In this document: one piece after another, positions 36,790-45,634 of the stretch
How positions within the stretch are numbered: the first letter of the stretch is position 1
Layout: each line of letters begins with the position of its first letter
From: Halorhabdus utahensis DSM 12940
Lineage (GTDB): Archaea > Halobacteriota > Halobacteria > Halobacteriales > Haloarculaceae
Assembly: GCF_000023945.1 (NCBI RefSeq)
Contig: NC_013158.1
Span: 2,976,001 to 3,040,000, forward strand
Length of the DNA: 64,000 nt
Direction of reading: 5' to 3'
The notes under the pieces: model-generated
Seen by the model: only the letters and a program-made list of their open reading frames with translations
Databases searched by the model: none
What the model was told of the DNA's origin: nothing
Program-made: the position numbers and the translations under genes

Positions 36790-37632
36790 TCACCCCTCTC
36801 GAAGGCCGCTGAGTGATTTCGGCGGCAGATGGACGAGTACCGAAACCATGAGCATCACGAGACCGATAGCGATGAGTCCGCGGCCGTACCCGAGCCACAG
36901 GGCGACGCCGAGAAAGAACACGTGCGTGACGACAGGAATCGCAGCGATCGGTGTCGGCGGGGCGTGGGGCTGCCAGCCCGCTCGCATCACGATGGCAATC
37001 GCCAGCGCCACGGTCCCGGCGGTCCCGGCGAGGAGTCCCGCTGTCGGGAACACCAGGACATCGTACACTGCCAGGGTCACCATCAATCCGCCTGTCGGCA
37101 CGACGATACCACCGACGACGGCCGCCCCAGTGGCCATCCGGCTGAGATCCGGCCACTGACGTTCGACGAACCACCACCAACCCCCGTAGGCGACGGCGAC
37201 CCAGAACCAGCCCACGAAGTTACCCAGTGGCACGCCGAACCATTCGCCCCATCGTCCCCATTCCCAGTAGGGGACGCGGATCGCGACGGCGTCGATCGCC
37301 AGGTCGACGTGCAACGCGAACAGCGCGACGAACAGCGCGGCCGCGATTCCGGTCAGTCCACCGTTCCGCGCGCTCACGTACCCGGCATACAGAACCGACG
37401 CCCACAGCAGACCGATCGCCAGCGGCACATTGGCCAGCGTGACGAGGTACTCGCCGACCGGATAGCTGTAGGCTTCGTAGGCGAGGATCGTCAACTGCTC
37501 TAAGAGTAGCCCGTAGGCCAGTCCGGACACGACCATCGTCGTTCGACGTCGGTCGGGCCAGGCGTGGGACAGTGCCAGCCCGAAGATCAGCGCGCCAAAA
37601 AGCGTGAACGCAGGATAAGCCCACTCGACCAT
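36790..37632 (-). CDS. Carotenoid-biosynthesis-type (DUF422) integral membrane protein
   Basis: 280 residues from ATG 37632 with eight or nine membrane helices. The sequence around LLLEQLTILAYEAYSYPVGE, ALHVDLAIDAVAIRVPYWEW and GVPLGNFVGWFWVA resembles DUF422/CruF proteins, whose haloarchaeal members hydrate bisanhydrobacterioruberin, giving the C50 carotenoids that colour and stiffen the membrane. It is not next to phytoene genes, so this may be a paralogue with another isoprenoid-related role. A shorter relative is at 5161-5631. Downstream of rqcH on the same strand. Confidence 0.65.
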   Translation of the reverse strand: MVEWAYPAFTLFGALIFGLALSHAWPDRRRTTMVVSGLAYGLLLEQLTILAYEAYSYPVGEYLVTLANVPLAIGLLWASVLYAGYVSARNGGLTGIAAALFVALFALHVDLAIDAVAIRVPYWEWGRWGEWFGVPLGNFVGWFWVAVAYGGWWWFVERQWPDLSRMATGAAVVGGIVVPTGGLMVTLAVYDVLVFPTAGLLAGTAGTVALAIAIVMRAGWQPHAPPTPIAAIPVVTHVFFLGVALWLGYGRGLIAIGLVMLMVSVLVHLPPKSLSGLREG

Positions 37633-37681
37633 GACCGTGACAGGATAGCGATACGACAAAACGTCACCGGTTCGTCGCCGT

Positions 37682-39805
37682 TCACTCCTCGACCATCCGG
37701 CTGCCACCCGCCGGGAGGAACTCCTGGATCAAATCCGGACTGGCGACCTTCCGGACGAAGGTATCGTCAGCGAAGCGCCCCTTGAATTCCCGGTACAGTC
37801 GCTTGGCGATGTCGTTCTGTGCATACCGCCCCGGTTCGACTTCGATCGTGGTCTCGGCCTGCCCGTCGATTGCGCTCGGCGGGCCGCCGATGACGCGCGT
37901 CTCAGGTTCGCAGGTGATTCCGACGGCGACGCCGACCGGCGTGTCGTCGTAGTAGGTCCGATCGCCCCGGATGGCGAAGCTCCCCTTCTCCAGATACTCG
38001 CCGCTCTCGGGCGTCTTGGTGACCTGGTCGGGGCCGACGCAGTAGACGTCTCCCGCATATTTTCCCTCCTTCCAGAGCGTCGAGTAGGAGATGGCGAACT
38101 GGGCGGCCTCCTCCCGACTCGACTCCGGAATCGAGATGTCGTCCGGTGGCGCTTCGCTCGGCCCGGTCGCTTTCAGGATCGTCGCCGGCGCGCCGTGGGC
38201 CTGCGTGTGGAAGAACAGATCGCCGCGATCGAGATACTTCTTGACGAGTTCCTCGTTCTGGTCGGCGTTTCGGCCGCCGATCACGAGAAAGCCATCGCTC
38301 GTCGTAAACCACCGGAACCGTTCGTACCACTCCTCGCTCGTCCGGATCGGGATCGATTCGCGAGTCAGCCAGTCGACGTCTTCCTGGTCGTCCTCGTGGG
38401 TTTCTCCGCTCCCGTCACCGCCATCGTCCCCGTCGCTGGCTTCCCACGCCTCACGCCGTTGTTTGACGGCTTCGAGTTGCTCACGGGTGTTCGCGATCGC
38501 CTCCTCCGCGCCGGCCTTCTTCCCCTCGATGCGCTTTGCCTCCTGATAGAGGCGGTCAGCGTTCTTCTCGACGCCGGTATCGGCGTCGAGTTCGATGTGG
38601 TGGTCGTCGATCTGCACCGTCACCGTCCCCTCGCTGCCGTCGACATCGCGGACGGCCTCGGCGGCCGGGATCCCCTGGTCCTTGCCAGCCGAAAGCGTCG
38701 CCTCGATCTCGTCCCAGGGTGTTTCGGCCGCTCTGGCGTCCTGGACCGTCGAAAGCACCTCGTCGACGAGGTCGTAGTTCGCATAGAGGAGTTCGGCTTT
38801 CTCGCGTTCGGCCTCGGCGTCTTCCTCGAAGTCTTCGATGGCCCCTTCCTGCTGTTGGATAATCCGCTTTTGTTTCTCGATCTCCGCCTCGAAGTCCGGT
38901 CGATTCGATCCGGTTTCCTCCTCGTCGGGCTCCTGTTCCAGACCGAGGAAGTACGCTTCGAGGGCGTCGTTGAACGAGTCGAAGGACTCGCCTGGCGTGT
39001 CTTCGTACTCGACCAGCGGCACCGGCGTCACGTCGACGGGCGTCTCCTGCTCGTCCGTCTCGAAGTAGAGTCGCGGGTCGAGATCGCCCTCGCGGAGTCG
39101 TGTCGAGAGGTCATTCACTGCGTCGTACAGCGCCTCGAACTCCGCGTCGGTGGTCTCCCCGATGGCCTGGTTGTAGGGAACGCCGGCCCGCGAGCAGAGT
39201 TCCTCGCCGTAGAGCCCGCCGAAGTTGAGCTGGGTCGCCAGCGTCCGCACCACGTCTGCGTCTGACTGTCGCATCCGCTCGACGAACGTCTCGTACTCGA
39301 CGGTGAGCGGGTTGAATCGCGCTGACGGAAACTCGTATTGAGAGCCCGGCGTGACCGTTCTGGATTGCAGGCGCACCGTCTCCAGGGAATCGATGACGGT
39401 GTCTGTCTCGTCGAGCACGGCGAGGTTGCCATCGCCGAATAGCTCGGCGATGATCGTCGTGTGGTCGTCGCTGCGTTCGAAGCGCAACTGGAGGATGCGG
39501 TCGAACTCGAACTGCTCGACGCTCTCGAGTTGTGCTCCTTCCAGCCGGTTCCGGAGCATCATCGCGAAATTGGGCGGCCGCTCGGGCGCGTTGGGAACCC
39601 GATCCGGAGTGATCGTGTGCACGCGCTTGGGGTCGTCGACCTCGATCAGGAGTTCGATCCGGCCGAAGTTCGGGCCGCTCAGCTTGAGGCGAAGCAGATC
39701 GTCGTCGTAGAGATAGGATTTCTCGTGGTACGCGCCGACGAACGCCCGGAGTTCCCCGGCGAGTGCGGCACAGTCCACGCTGGTGAGTTCCCGCTTGCGG
39801 TCCAT
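37682..39805 (-). CDS. rqcH: RqcH/NFACT-family ribosome quality-control protein
   Basis: 707 residues from ATG 39805 (MDRKRELTSVD); the longer open frame lacks family sequence. Domains in order: NFACT-N (YHEKSYLYDDDLLRLKLSGP to PPNFAMMLRNRLEG), helix-hairpin-helix region, long charged coiled coil (about 310-490), NFACT-R (RWFTTSDGFLVIGGRNADQN, FFHTQAHGAPATILK) and a C-terminal tail. Homologues of eukaryotic Rqc2 bind split large subunits and add C-terminal tails (alanine in bacteria) to stalled nascent chains. Works downstream of pelota-type rescue. A Gly/Asp/Ser/His-rich insert lies at the end of the coil. Confidence 0.93.
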   Translation of the reverse strand: MDRKRELTSVDCAALAGELRAFVGAYHEKSYLYDDDLLRLKLSGPNFGRIELLIEVDDPKRVHTITPDRVPNAPERPPNFAMMLRNRLEGAQLESVEQFEFDRILQLRFERSDDHTTIIAELFGDGNLAVLDETDTVIDSLETVRLQSRTVTPGSQYEFPSARFNPLTVEYETFVERMRQSDADVVRTLATQLNFGGLYGEELCSRAGVPYNQAIGETTDAEFEALYDAVNDLSTRLREGDLDPRLYFETDEQETPVDVTPVPLVEYEDTPGESFDSFNDALEAYFLGLEQEPDEEETGSNRPDFEAEIEKQKRIIQQQEGAIEDFEEDAEAEREKAELLYANYDLVDEVLSTVQDARAAETPWDEIEATLSAGKDQGIPAAEAVRDVDGSEGTVTVQIDDHHIELDADTGVEKNADRLYQEAKRIEGKKAGAEEAIANTREQLEAVKQRREAWEASDGDDGGDGSGETHEDDQEDVDWLTRESIPIRTSEEWYERFRWFTTSDGFLVIGGRNADQNEELVKKYLDRGDLFFHTQAHGAPATILKATGPSEAPPDDISIPESSREEAAQFAISYSTLWKEGKYAGDVYCVGPDQVTKTPESGEYLEKGSFAIRGDRTYYDDTPVGVAVGITCEPETRVIGGPPSAIDGQAETTIEVEPGRYAQNDIAKRLYREFKGRFADDTFVRKVASPDLIQEFLPAGGSRMVEE

Positions 39806-39902
39806 GCCCGGACTGGTCGGGCGCGCGCCGTAAGCGTGTCGCTCGTCGTCCAGCAGTGGCTGCAGATAGTGATTCACCAATTGATTTAACTTTTCTCCGG
39901 CT

Positions 39903-40151
39903 ATGGATACTCACATGTCCGTGCCCTCCGGCCTCCAGAAGCGCTACGAGCAGTACCAACAGCTTGAGGGCTATCTCGAGGAACACACACCGATTCAGTG
40001 GCTGGTTCTGGTGGCGATTCCCGGAGGGACGTATGCGGTTGCACATATGCTGATCAGCAGTGGCTCTCTCACTGACGCAATCGCTCTCGGTCTTGTGTTC
40101 GGTGTCGTATTTGCAACGCTGAAGGTCTTGTTTCAGCGAACCAGCCGCTGA
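39903..40151 (+). CDS. Small two-helix membrane protein
   Basis: 82 residues from ATG 39903 (ATG 39915 is possible). A charged amphipathic N-terminus (LQKRYEQYQQLEGYLEEHTP) precedes two hydrophobic helices (about 32-50 and 56-74) and a basic end. No named family is recognised. Divergent from rqcH, with a TTTAAC TATA-like element about 20 bases upstream. Function unknown. Confidence 0.65.
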   Translation: MDTHMSVPSGLQKRYEQYQQLEGYLEEHTPIQWLVLVAIPGGTYAVAHMLISSGSLTDAIALGLVFGVVFATLKVLFQRTSR

Positions 40152-40292
40152 CTGTCCTTCCAAGCTGCCGGTAGGCGCTCAGAGCGTCACGAGGTTGTCG
40201 AGCGACTCTGGCTTTCGGTTTCCTCCTTTTCCGCGGGTGGTATACAAATCGAAACAAATCGAGCGACGGCAGCATATCGAGAAGTTGCTGGC

Positions 40293-41957
40293 TCAATCGA
40301 GTCGCTTGCTCACGTACGGGCCGTCCTGGCAATACCCGAGTTGGTCGCGGTAGTACTCCCGCGCGCCTATCCCGCTGAGGACGGCAATTTTCCCGTAGCC
40401 GGCGTCGGCAGCGAGTGCCTCGGCGCGCTCGATGAGACGCTTCCCGTAGCCCTGGTGTTGCCAGTCGTCGCCGTCCTCGCCTGCCTCGCCGATCGGGATC
40501 TCGCTGCCGTAGACGTGTAGCTCTCGGATGACAGCCGCCTCTTCGAGTTCGGGCCGGACGACCTCGCCGGGGAACCGGAGACGTGAGAACCCGACCAGCA
40601 GATCCCGGTCACGATCCTCGAAGCTGATGAAGTGCTCCGTACCACCGGCAACCTCGTATTTCTCGACGTCCAGCGTGACTTCATCGGGTTCCTCGTCGCT
40701 GTGGCCGACCTCTCGACACCGGATGCACGAACACGACTCGCCGCGGGACTCCATGCGTTGTCGGGCGAGCTGGCGAAGGTTGGATTTCTGGACGCCGGCC
40801 TCGATGAGTGGCGCGGGGATATCGCGCTGGACGCGCTGGAGGCGCGTGTACTCCGGGATCATCGGCTTGACGTCGGCGACGAGCTCGGCGGCCTCCTCGC
40901 TGGTGAGGGGTTCGAACTCGTCGCGGCGGTGCATATCGTACGTGACGGTCCCGCCGACGACGAGCGTCGGATAGATCTTGAGGTAGTCCGGCCGCCACTC
41001 GGGCTGTTCGAACAGCCGCCGGAAGTCCTCCCGGACCATCTCCTCGGTCATGCCGGGCTGACCCGGCATCATGTGGAAGCCGACCTTGAACCCCGCGTCC
41101 CGAAGACGCCGGTTGGCCTCGATGGAGGCGTCGACGCCGTGACCGCGGTGCATCTCGCGGTTGATCGACTCGTAGGTCGTCTGGACGCCGACCTCGACCT
41201 TCGTCCCGCCGAGCCGAAGCATCCGGTCGACCTGTTCGGGGCCACACCAGTCGGGCTTGGTCTCGAAGGTGGTGGCGACGTTGCGGATCGATCCCGTCTC
41301 GTTGTCGGCGATGACGTCCTCGAGATAGCGGAAGTCGTACGCATCGGGATCCTGGGCGAAGCTCTCGGTTTCGGAGGGCTGGGGATCGCAGTCGGGATCG
41401 TACTCGTTCATCGCCTGCAGCGCGCGCTTGACGAACCACTCCTGATAGTCGTGACTCCGTGCGGTCATCGTCCCGCCCATGAGGATGAGTTCGACCTTCT
41501 CGATCGGGTGGCCGATCTTCCGGAGCTGGTGGAGCCGCAGCGTCACCTGCCCGTAGGGGTCGTAGTCGTTTTGCACCCCGCGAGCAGCGGCGGGTTCCTG
41601 GCCGGTGTAGCTCTGGGAACTCTCGAACTCCGAATCCGGCCCGCCCGGGCAGTAGAGACACTTCCCGTGTGGACAGCGTTCGGGCGAGGTCATGATCGCG
41701 ACCGGCGAGACACCCGAGGCGGTCCGCATCGGCTTGCGACGCACGACGGCCGCCAGCTCATCGCGGCGACCGTCCGGCGCACGGTCGAGCAGATCCGAGT
41801 TCTTCGGCACTTTCGGCGAGGAGTGCTTCGAGCAGACGTCCCGCTTGGCGGCTTCGAGGCCGTCGCGATCGAGATCGCCCTCGAGAATCCGTTCGATCAA
41901 CTCCTCACAGGCGCGTTCGAACGGATCCTCGACTGCCTCGGGCGCGTCGGTGCTCAT
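40293..41957 (-). CDS. elp3: Elp3: tRNA uridine-34 carboxymethyl-modifying radical SAM/acetyltransferase
   Basis: 554 residues from ATG 41957. The radical-SAM cluster motif is CPHGKCLYCPGG (C95, C100, C103), with the Elp3-typical SQSYTGQEPAAARGVQNDYD next to it, GTKVEVGVQTTYES and KVGFHMMPGQPGMT. A Cys pair CIRC precedes the C-terminal GNAT domain (FISFEDRDRDLLVGFSRLRF, QHQGYGKRLIERAEALA). Archaeal Elp3 alone performs the cm5U34 modification of tRNA anticodons using acetyl-CoA and SAM. It follows the RecJ-like gene on the same strand. Confidence 0.96.
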   Translation of the reverse strand: MSTDAPEAVEDPFERACEELIERILEGDLDRDGLEAAKRDVCSKHSSPKVPKNSDLLDRAPDGRRDELAAVVRRKPMRTASGVSPVAIMTSPERCPHGKCLYCPGGPDSEFESSQSYTGQEPAAARGVQNDYDPYGQVTLRLHQLRKIGHPIEKVELILMGGTMTARSHDYQEWFVKRALQAMNEYDPDCDPQPSETESFAQDPDAYDFRYLEDVIADNETGSIRNVATTFETKPDWCGPEQVDRMLRLGGTKVEVGVQTTYESINREMHRGHGVDASIEANRRLRDAGFKVGFHMMPGQPGMTEEMVREDFRRLFEQPEWRPDYLKIYPTLVVGGTVTYDMHRRDEFEPLTSEEAAELVADVKPMIPEYTRLQRVQRDIPAPLIEAGVQKSNLRQLARQRMESRGESCSCIRCREVGHSDEEPDEVTLDVEKYEVAGGTEHFISFEDRDRDLLVGFSRLRFPGEVVRPELEEAAVIRELHVYGSEIPIGEAGEDGDDWQHQGYGKRLIERAEALAADAGYGKIAVLSGIGAREYYRDQLGYCQDGPYVSKRLD

Positions 41958-42037
41958 TGCGTGGCTCAACGTCGCCGTTTCGACCGAATAAGCGTGTCGC
42001 TACGGGCGATAGCGAACGGAAGAGAAAGCAGCCGCGA

Positions 42038-44230
42038 TCAGACGCTGTCGACGATCGCGTCGAGCACGGCGTCGACGACCGTCGAGCGCTGGCCGGCGAG
42101 GAACTCGATGCGATGCGAGCGGGTGCTGAGCGGTTCGAGGTCGGCCCCCTCGACAGTCTCGTCGGCCGCGTCGACGAGTTCGCGCACGTCGAGTTCGTGG
42201 CCGCTCCGGACGTGGAGTTCGTCCTCGTCGACGCCGACGATCGCTGTCAGATCGTCACTCCGGCGGTAGAGTTCGTCGAGCAGCAGCGTCGCCGGCGGGA
42301 AGTCATACGTGTGGGTGAAGCGATCGATGTCAAGCACACCGATCGTTTCGTCGCCGACACTGCGTCGGTCGAGGTTCTCCTGGGCGGTCTCGACGGCGAC
42401 GTCGAGCTTTTCGCGGAACTGCTCGCTGACGTGACTCGCCAGCCCGCGCACGTCGGCGTCGGTCGTCTCGCGGCCGCCAAAGAGCAGGTCCGTGACGAGT
42501 TCGCGCTTGTCCTCGTAGGACTGGTAATAGGCTTCAAGCGCAACTGCCTCGCGGATCTCGCTGACGGCCGTCCCATCGTAGCCCGCCTCGGCGGCGGCCG
42601 CGGCGTAGGCCTCGGGGACCTCGCCCCAGTAACTCACAGCCGGCAGGTGCGCCAGATCGGGTCGGACGTCTTCCTCGACGTGGGCACCGACCGTCGCCGC
42701 AAGCGCGCTCGCGGTCGGCCCGCGGGTCGTTCCGTCGGCGATGGCGACCGAGGTCGCGTCGGCCTTCGGAGCGAGTGCCGCGTCGACCGTGTCCACGATG
42801 GTCGATTCGGCGACGGTGTCGATGACCACTTTCGACGCGTCGTAGACATCAAGCAGTTCGAATCCGTCGAGCGACTCTTCGGTGCCACCGGCGGCGACGA
42901 ACACCAGTAGCGGCAGATTCTCGTCGTGACGCTCGCGGTCTCCGAGCATCCGCGTCACGTCGGTGGTCGCGTCGTCGAGGCCATAGACGTCGCCCTCAAT
43001 GGGCCGTCGATCGATGTAGTGGTACTCCGCGTCACGACGGTCGTGGCGATCGCGAACCAGCGGCAGGACGGCGCGCTCGATCGCCGCGCCCCCGACGTAT
43101 CCGTCAGTCGTGGCGCTGTGGCGGACGATCACCGGGCGATCCTCAAGGACGGCCCGCCGGATCTCGCCGACGACGTCCCGGATCGATTCGCTCTCGGCGG
43201 CGACCGCCTCGTCGGCGACGAGCGGGTCGATCTCGTCGGGCCGGGCGCGCTCGCTGAGCGTCGCCTCGATCTCTTCGAGGACTGCCTCGCGTTTGTCCTC
43301 GTCGAACAGTTCCAGTTCCTCGGTCTCGACCTGGAGCTCGCCGCGACGTTCGCGGACTTCGCCGTCGATCTCGACGACGGCACCTTCCTCGACACTCGGA
43401 TACGCGCGGACGCCGGCCTCGACGAAGGCCGCACAGTCGACGCTGCCGGTGCCGTCCCGGAGTTCGAACACCGTCGGCCCACTCGTCTGGCGGGCGTCGA
43501 CGATCTCGCCGGTGATCCGGACGGTGTCGCCGATCCACCCCTCGAGGTCGCCGACGTCGACGCTCGGCGGTTCGGGCGTCCGTTCGGCTTCTGCTGGCTC
43601 ATCTTCGACGTCTTCGTCGGCAGTTCCTTCGACGTCCGCTGACCCAGCCGAGGCCGATTCGTCCGCAGCTGATGCCGACTCAGACTCTTCGAGGCCGACG
43701 GCTCCGCCGCCGGTCTGTGAGTCTTCTCGCGTCCGCACAGCGCCTGTTGTCGTCGCGTCAGTTTGTTTCGAGTCCGTCGATTCGGACTCGGTTGATTCAG
43801 GACTCTCGTCGGGCGTCGACTGTTCGTCTATCGGCTCGTCGGTCTCTTCGGGCAACAACTCGTGATCCTCGTCCGGGTCGTCGATCAAGACGCCACGGAA
43901 CTCGTCGTCGGCCTGCCGGATCGACCAGCTGAGGTCGACGTTACCGTTGTCGCGCACGTTCGTGACGCGCACGTAGACGGTATCGCCGGGTTGCCAGCTG
44001 AGACTTTCAAGTCGACTATCCAGTTCGCTCTCGTGTAACAGTCCAGTGACGCTATCGCCGATGTCGACGAAGACGCCGAACTCGGCGAAGCCGTCGACCG
44101 TACCGCGGTAGTATCGACCCGGCGTCAGTTCGTCGGGTGTACTCCCGCGAAACTCGAAGACTGCGTCTTCTTCGTGGATGTCACAGATGTGCCCTTCGAC
44201 AGACGTACCGCAGATGATACACGAACCCAT
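42038..44230 (-). CDS. RecJ/DHH-superfamily protein with zinc finger, S1 and OB domains; DHH residues lost
   Basis: 730 residues from ATG 44230. Order: zinc finger C4/C7/C16/H19; S1 RNA-binding domain (36-105; GTVDGFAEFGVFVDIGDSVT); acidic Ser/Thr/Glu linker (110-225); OB fold (226-310; VRITGEIVDARQTSGPTVFE); then a DHH/DHHA1-like region. Where active RecJ homologues have H-x-DxDG, this has RHSATTDG (370-377), keeping only the last Asp; where they have DHH it reads DTV (471-473). The nuclease site is therefore probably dead. Haloarchaea encode several RecJ/Cdc45 paralogues, some degenerate; this may be a structural partner in replication or RNA metabolism. The S1 domain points to nucleic-acid binding. 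Confidence 0.85.
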   Translation of the reverse strand: MGSCIICGTSVEGHICDIHEEDAVFEFRGSTPDELTPGRYYRGTVDGFAEFGVFVDIGDSVTGLLHESELDSRLESLSWQPGDTVYVRVTNVRDNGNVDLSWSIRQADDEFRGVLIDDPDEDHELLPEETDEPIDEQSTPDESPESTESESTDSKQTDATTTGAVRTREDSQTGGGAVGLEESESASAADESASAGSADVEGTADEDVEDEPAEAERTPEPPSVDVGDLEGWIGDTVRITGEIVDARQTSGPTVFELRDGTGSVDCAAFVEAGVRAYPSVEEGAVVEIDGEVRERRGELQVETEELELFDEDKREAVLEEIEATLSERARPDEIDPLVADEAVAAESESIRDVVGEIRRAVLEDRPVIVRHSATTDGYVGGAAIERAVLPLVRDRHDRRDAEYHYIDRRPIEGDVYGLDDATTDVTRMLGDRERHDENLPLLVFVAAGGTEESLDGFELLDVYDASKVVIDTVAESTIVDTVDAALAPKADATSVAIADGTTRGPTASALAATVGAHVEEDVRPDLAHLPAVSYWGEVPEAYAAAAAEAGYDGTAVSEIREAVALEAYYQSYEDKRELVTDLLFGGRETTDADVRGLASHVSEQFREKLDVAVETAQENLDRRSVGDETIGVLDIDRFTHTYDFPPATLLLDELYRRSDDLTAIVGVDEDELHVRSGHELDVRELVDAADETVEGADLEPLSTRSHRIEFLAGQRSTVVDAVLDAIVDSV

Positions 44231-44303
44231 TGATGTCAGAAAACGGGTCCGGCCTAAAACGGTTGTCGAAACGTCGCTGACCCAGACTGACAACCGCAAA
44301 CAC

Positions 44304-44888
44304 TCAAACGATCGCGCCGACCGCATCGAACCCACCGAAGGCGACGCCATACAGCAGCGCAGCCGGTATCGCGCCGGCGAGCATACCCTTCAGTTGGTTG
44401 ATGCCATGGACCGTCGACAGGCCCGCGACCAGCAACAGAGATCCGTACCCGGTAGCGGCTACTTGGAGTGGCGGCCACGGGATCCCGGCCACCACGCACG
44501 GGGCAGTAGCGTAGGCCAGCACTTGGACTGTCTCGCTGATCCCGGCCCGATCCTCGGTGATCGGCCACAGCAGGATTGTCTGAATCGCCGCCAGAAGGTG
44601 GAGTCCGGTCGGCGCGATCAGCACGACCGTCACGAGGACGGCGAGGACAGCTGTCGCCACTGGTCGGTCACTTAGAACGGGCGCCGCGCCCGGAACCAGG
44701 GCGTACCGCACGCTCTCTTCGATCGCGACGATCCCGGTCAGAAACACCAGCCCGGGTGCCTGATCACCAGGTGCGACTGCGTTCTGGAAGAACTCACGGG
44801 GAGTGGTCATCACCCCGAGCCACGCACGGAGCAATCCCATCGGTCCCCGTTCGCGACCGCGTCCCGTCGGGTCGACCCACTGCGTCAC
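44304..44888 (-). CDS. Yip1-family membrane protein
   Basis: 194 residues with five to six helices. The GTG start at 44888 is kept because MTQWVDPTGRGRERGPMGLL is the usual haloarchaeal N-terminus of the family. Typical Yip1 features are TPREFFQNAVAPGDQAPGLV and GISETVQVLAYATAPCVVAG. In eukaryotes Yip1 proteins act in vesicle trafficking; the archaeal role is unknown. Between the FMN reductase and the RecJ-like gene on the same strand. Confidence 0.85.
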   Translation of the reverse strand: MTQWVDPTGRGRERGPMGLLRAWLGVMTTPREFFQNAVAPGDQAPGLVFLTGIVAIEESVRYALVPGAAPVLSDRPVATAVLAVLVTVVLIAPTGLHLLAAIQTILLWPITEDRAGISETVQVLAYATAPCVVAGIPWPPLQVAATGYGSLLLVAGLSTVHGINQLKGMLAGAIPAALLYGVAFGGFDAVGAIV

Positions 44889-44973
44889 GACACGACCTTG
44901 TCCGCCCGGGACTTTGTCGGTTTGGTTCCCGTCAACGTGCCCTTTTCAAGCCGCGCCGACCAGGACGAACTCA

Positions 44974-45552
44974 TCAGTCATCAGCGCCGACGTTCTCGCC
45001 GCTCTCGAAGGACGCCGGATCGGGTTCGATGTGGGCGTACTGGACCGCCTCTGCACCGAGGACCTCAATCATCTCTCGAAGTTCATCGTCGACCAGCTTG
45101 CCGTCCTCGTAAGCACTCGACGCCCGCGGGATCGCAACCTGATGGGGGATGACCCAGGCATCCAGTGCGCGAGAAACTGTCCGAAGCTGTTCGAGCGCGG
45201 TGATCGGGAAGCGCCCGCCGGCGACCGCGAGCAGGCCGATCGTCGTGTCTTCGAACTCGTCGAACCCACAGTAATCGAGCGCGTTCTTCAGCGGTGCGCT
45301 GAACGAGCCGTGATAGACCGGCGTGCCGAGGATGACCGAGTCCGCCGCACGCACTCGCTCGCGAAACGCTTCGGCGTCGCCTGCATCGCCCCTGTCGGCG
45401 TCGAACACCGGCAACTCCCACTCCCGGAGGTCGAGCAACTCAGTACTCGCGCCGGCGTTCTCGGCCGCTTCGAGCGCGATTCGGAGTGATTTTCGGGTGT
45501 GACTATTGTCTCTCAGACTGCCACAGATCGCGACGACGCGCGTTTCGCTCAT
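44974..45552 (-). CDS. NADPH-dependent FMN reductase family protein
   Basis: 192 residues of flavodoxin-like fold: VVAICGSLRDNSHTRKSLR binds the FMN phosphate, GTPVYHGSFSAPLKNALDYC is the second flavin motif, and LLAVAGGRFPITALEQLRTV completes the core. Members reduce FMN, chromate, quinones or azo compounds with NAD(P)H. Sits between ilvE and Yip1 on the same strand. Confidence 0.9.
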   Translation of the reverse strand: MSETRVVAICGSLRDNSHTRKSLRIALEAAENAGASTELLDLREWELPVFDADRGDAGDAEAFRERVRAADSVILGTPVYHGSFSAPLKNALDYCGFDEFEDTTIGLLAVAGGRFPITALEQLRTVSRALDAWVIPHQVAIPRASSAYEDGKLVDDELREMIEVLGAEAVQYAHIEPDPASFESGENVGADD

Positions 45553-45634
45553 GATGGCTCACACTGAGGCGTCCGTGAAAGGTTTCGCGATTGCGTACTG
45601 AGATGCCGGCATCTACCCGGCGACATCGCAAGCA

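Noticed and set aside
40905..40920. GGTTCGAA-like T-arm
   Set aside because: Inside elp3 coding sequence with no acceptor stem or D-arm; not a tRNA.
40632..42269. 545-codon open frame antisense to elp3
   Set aside because: Mirror of a certain gene; composition matches an antisense shadow.
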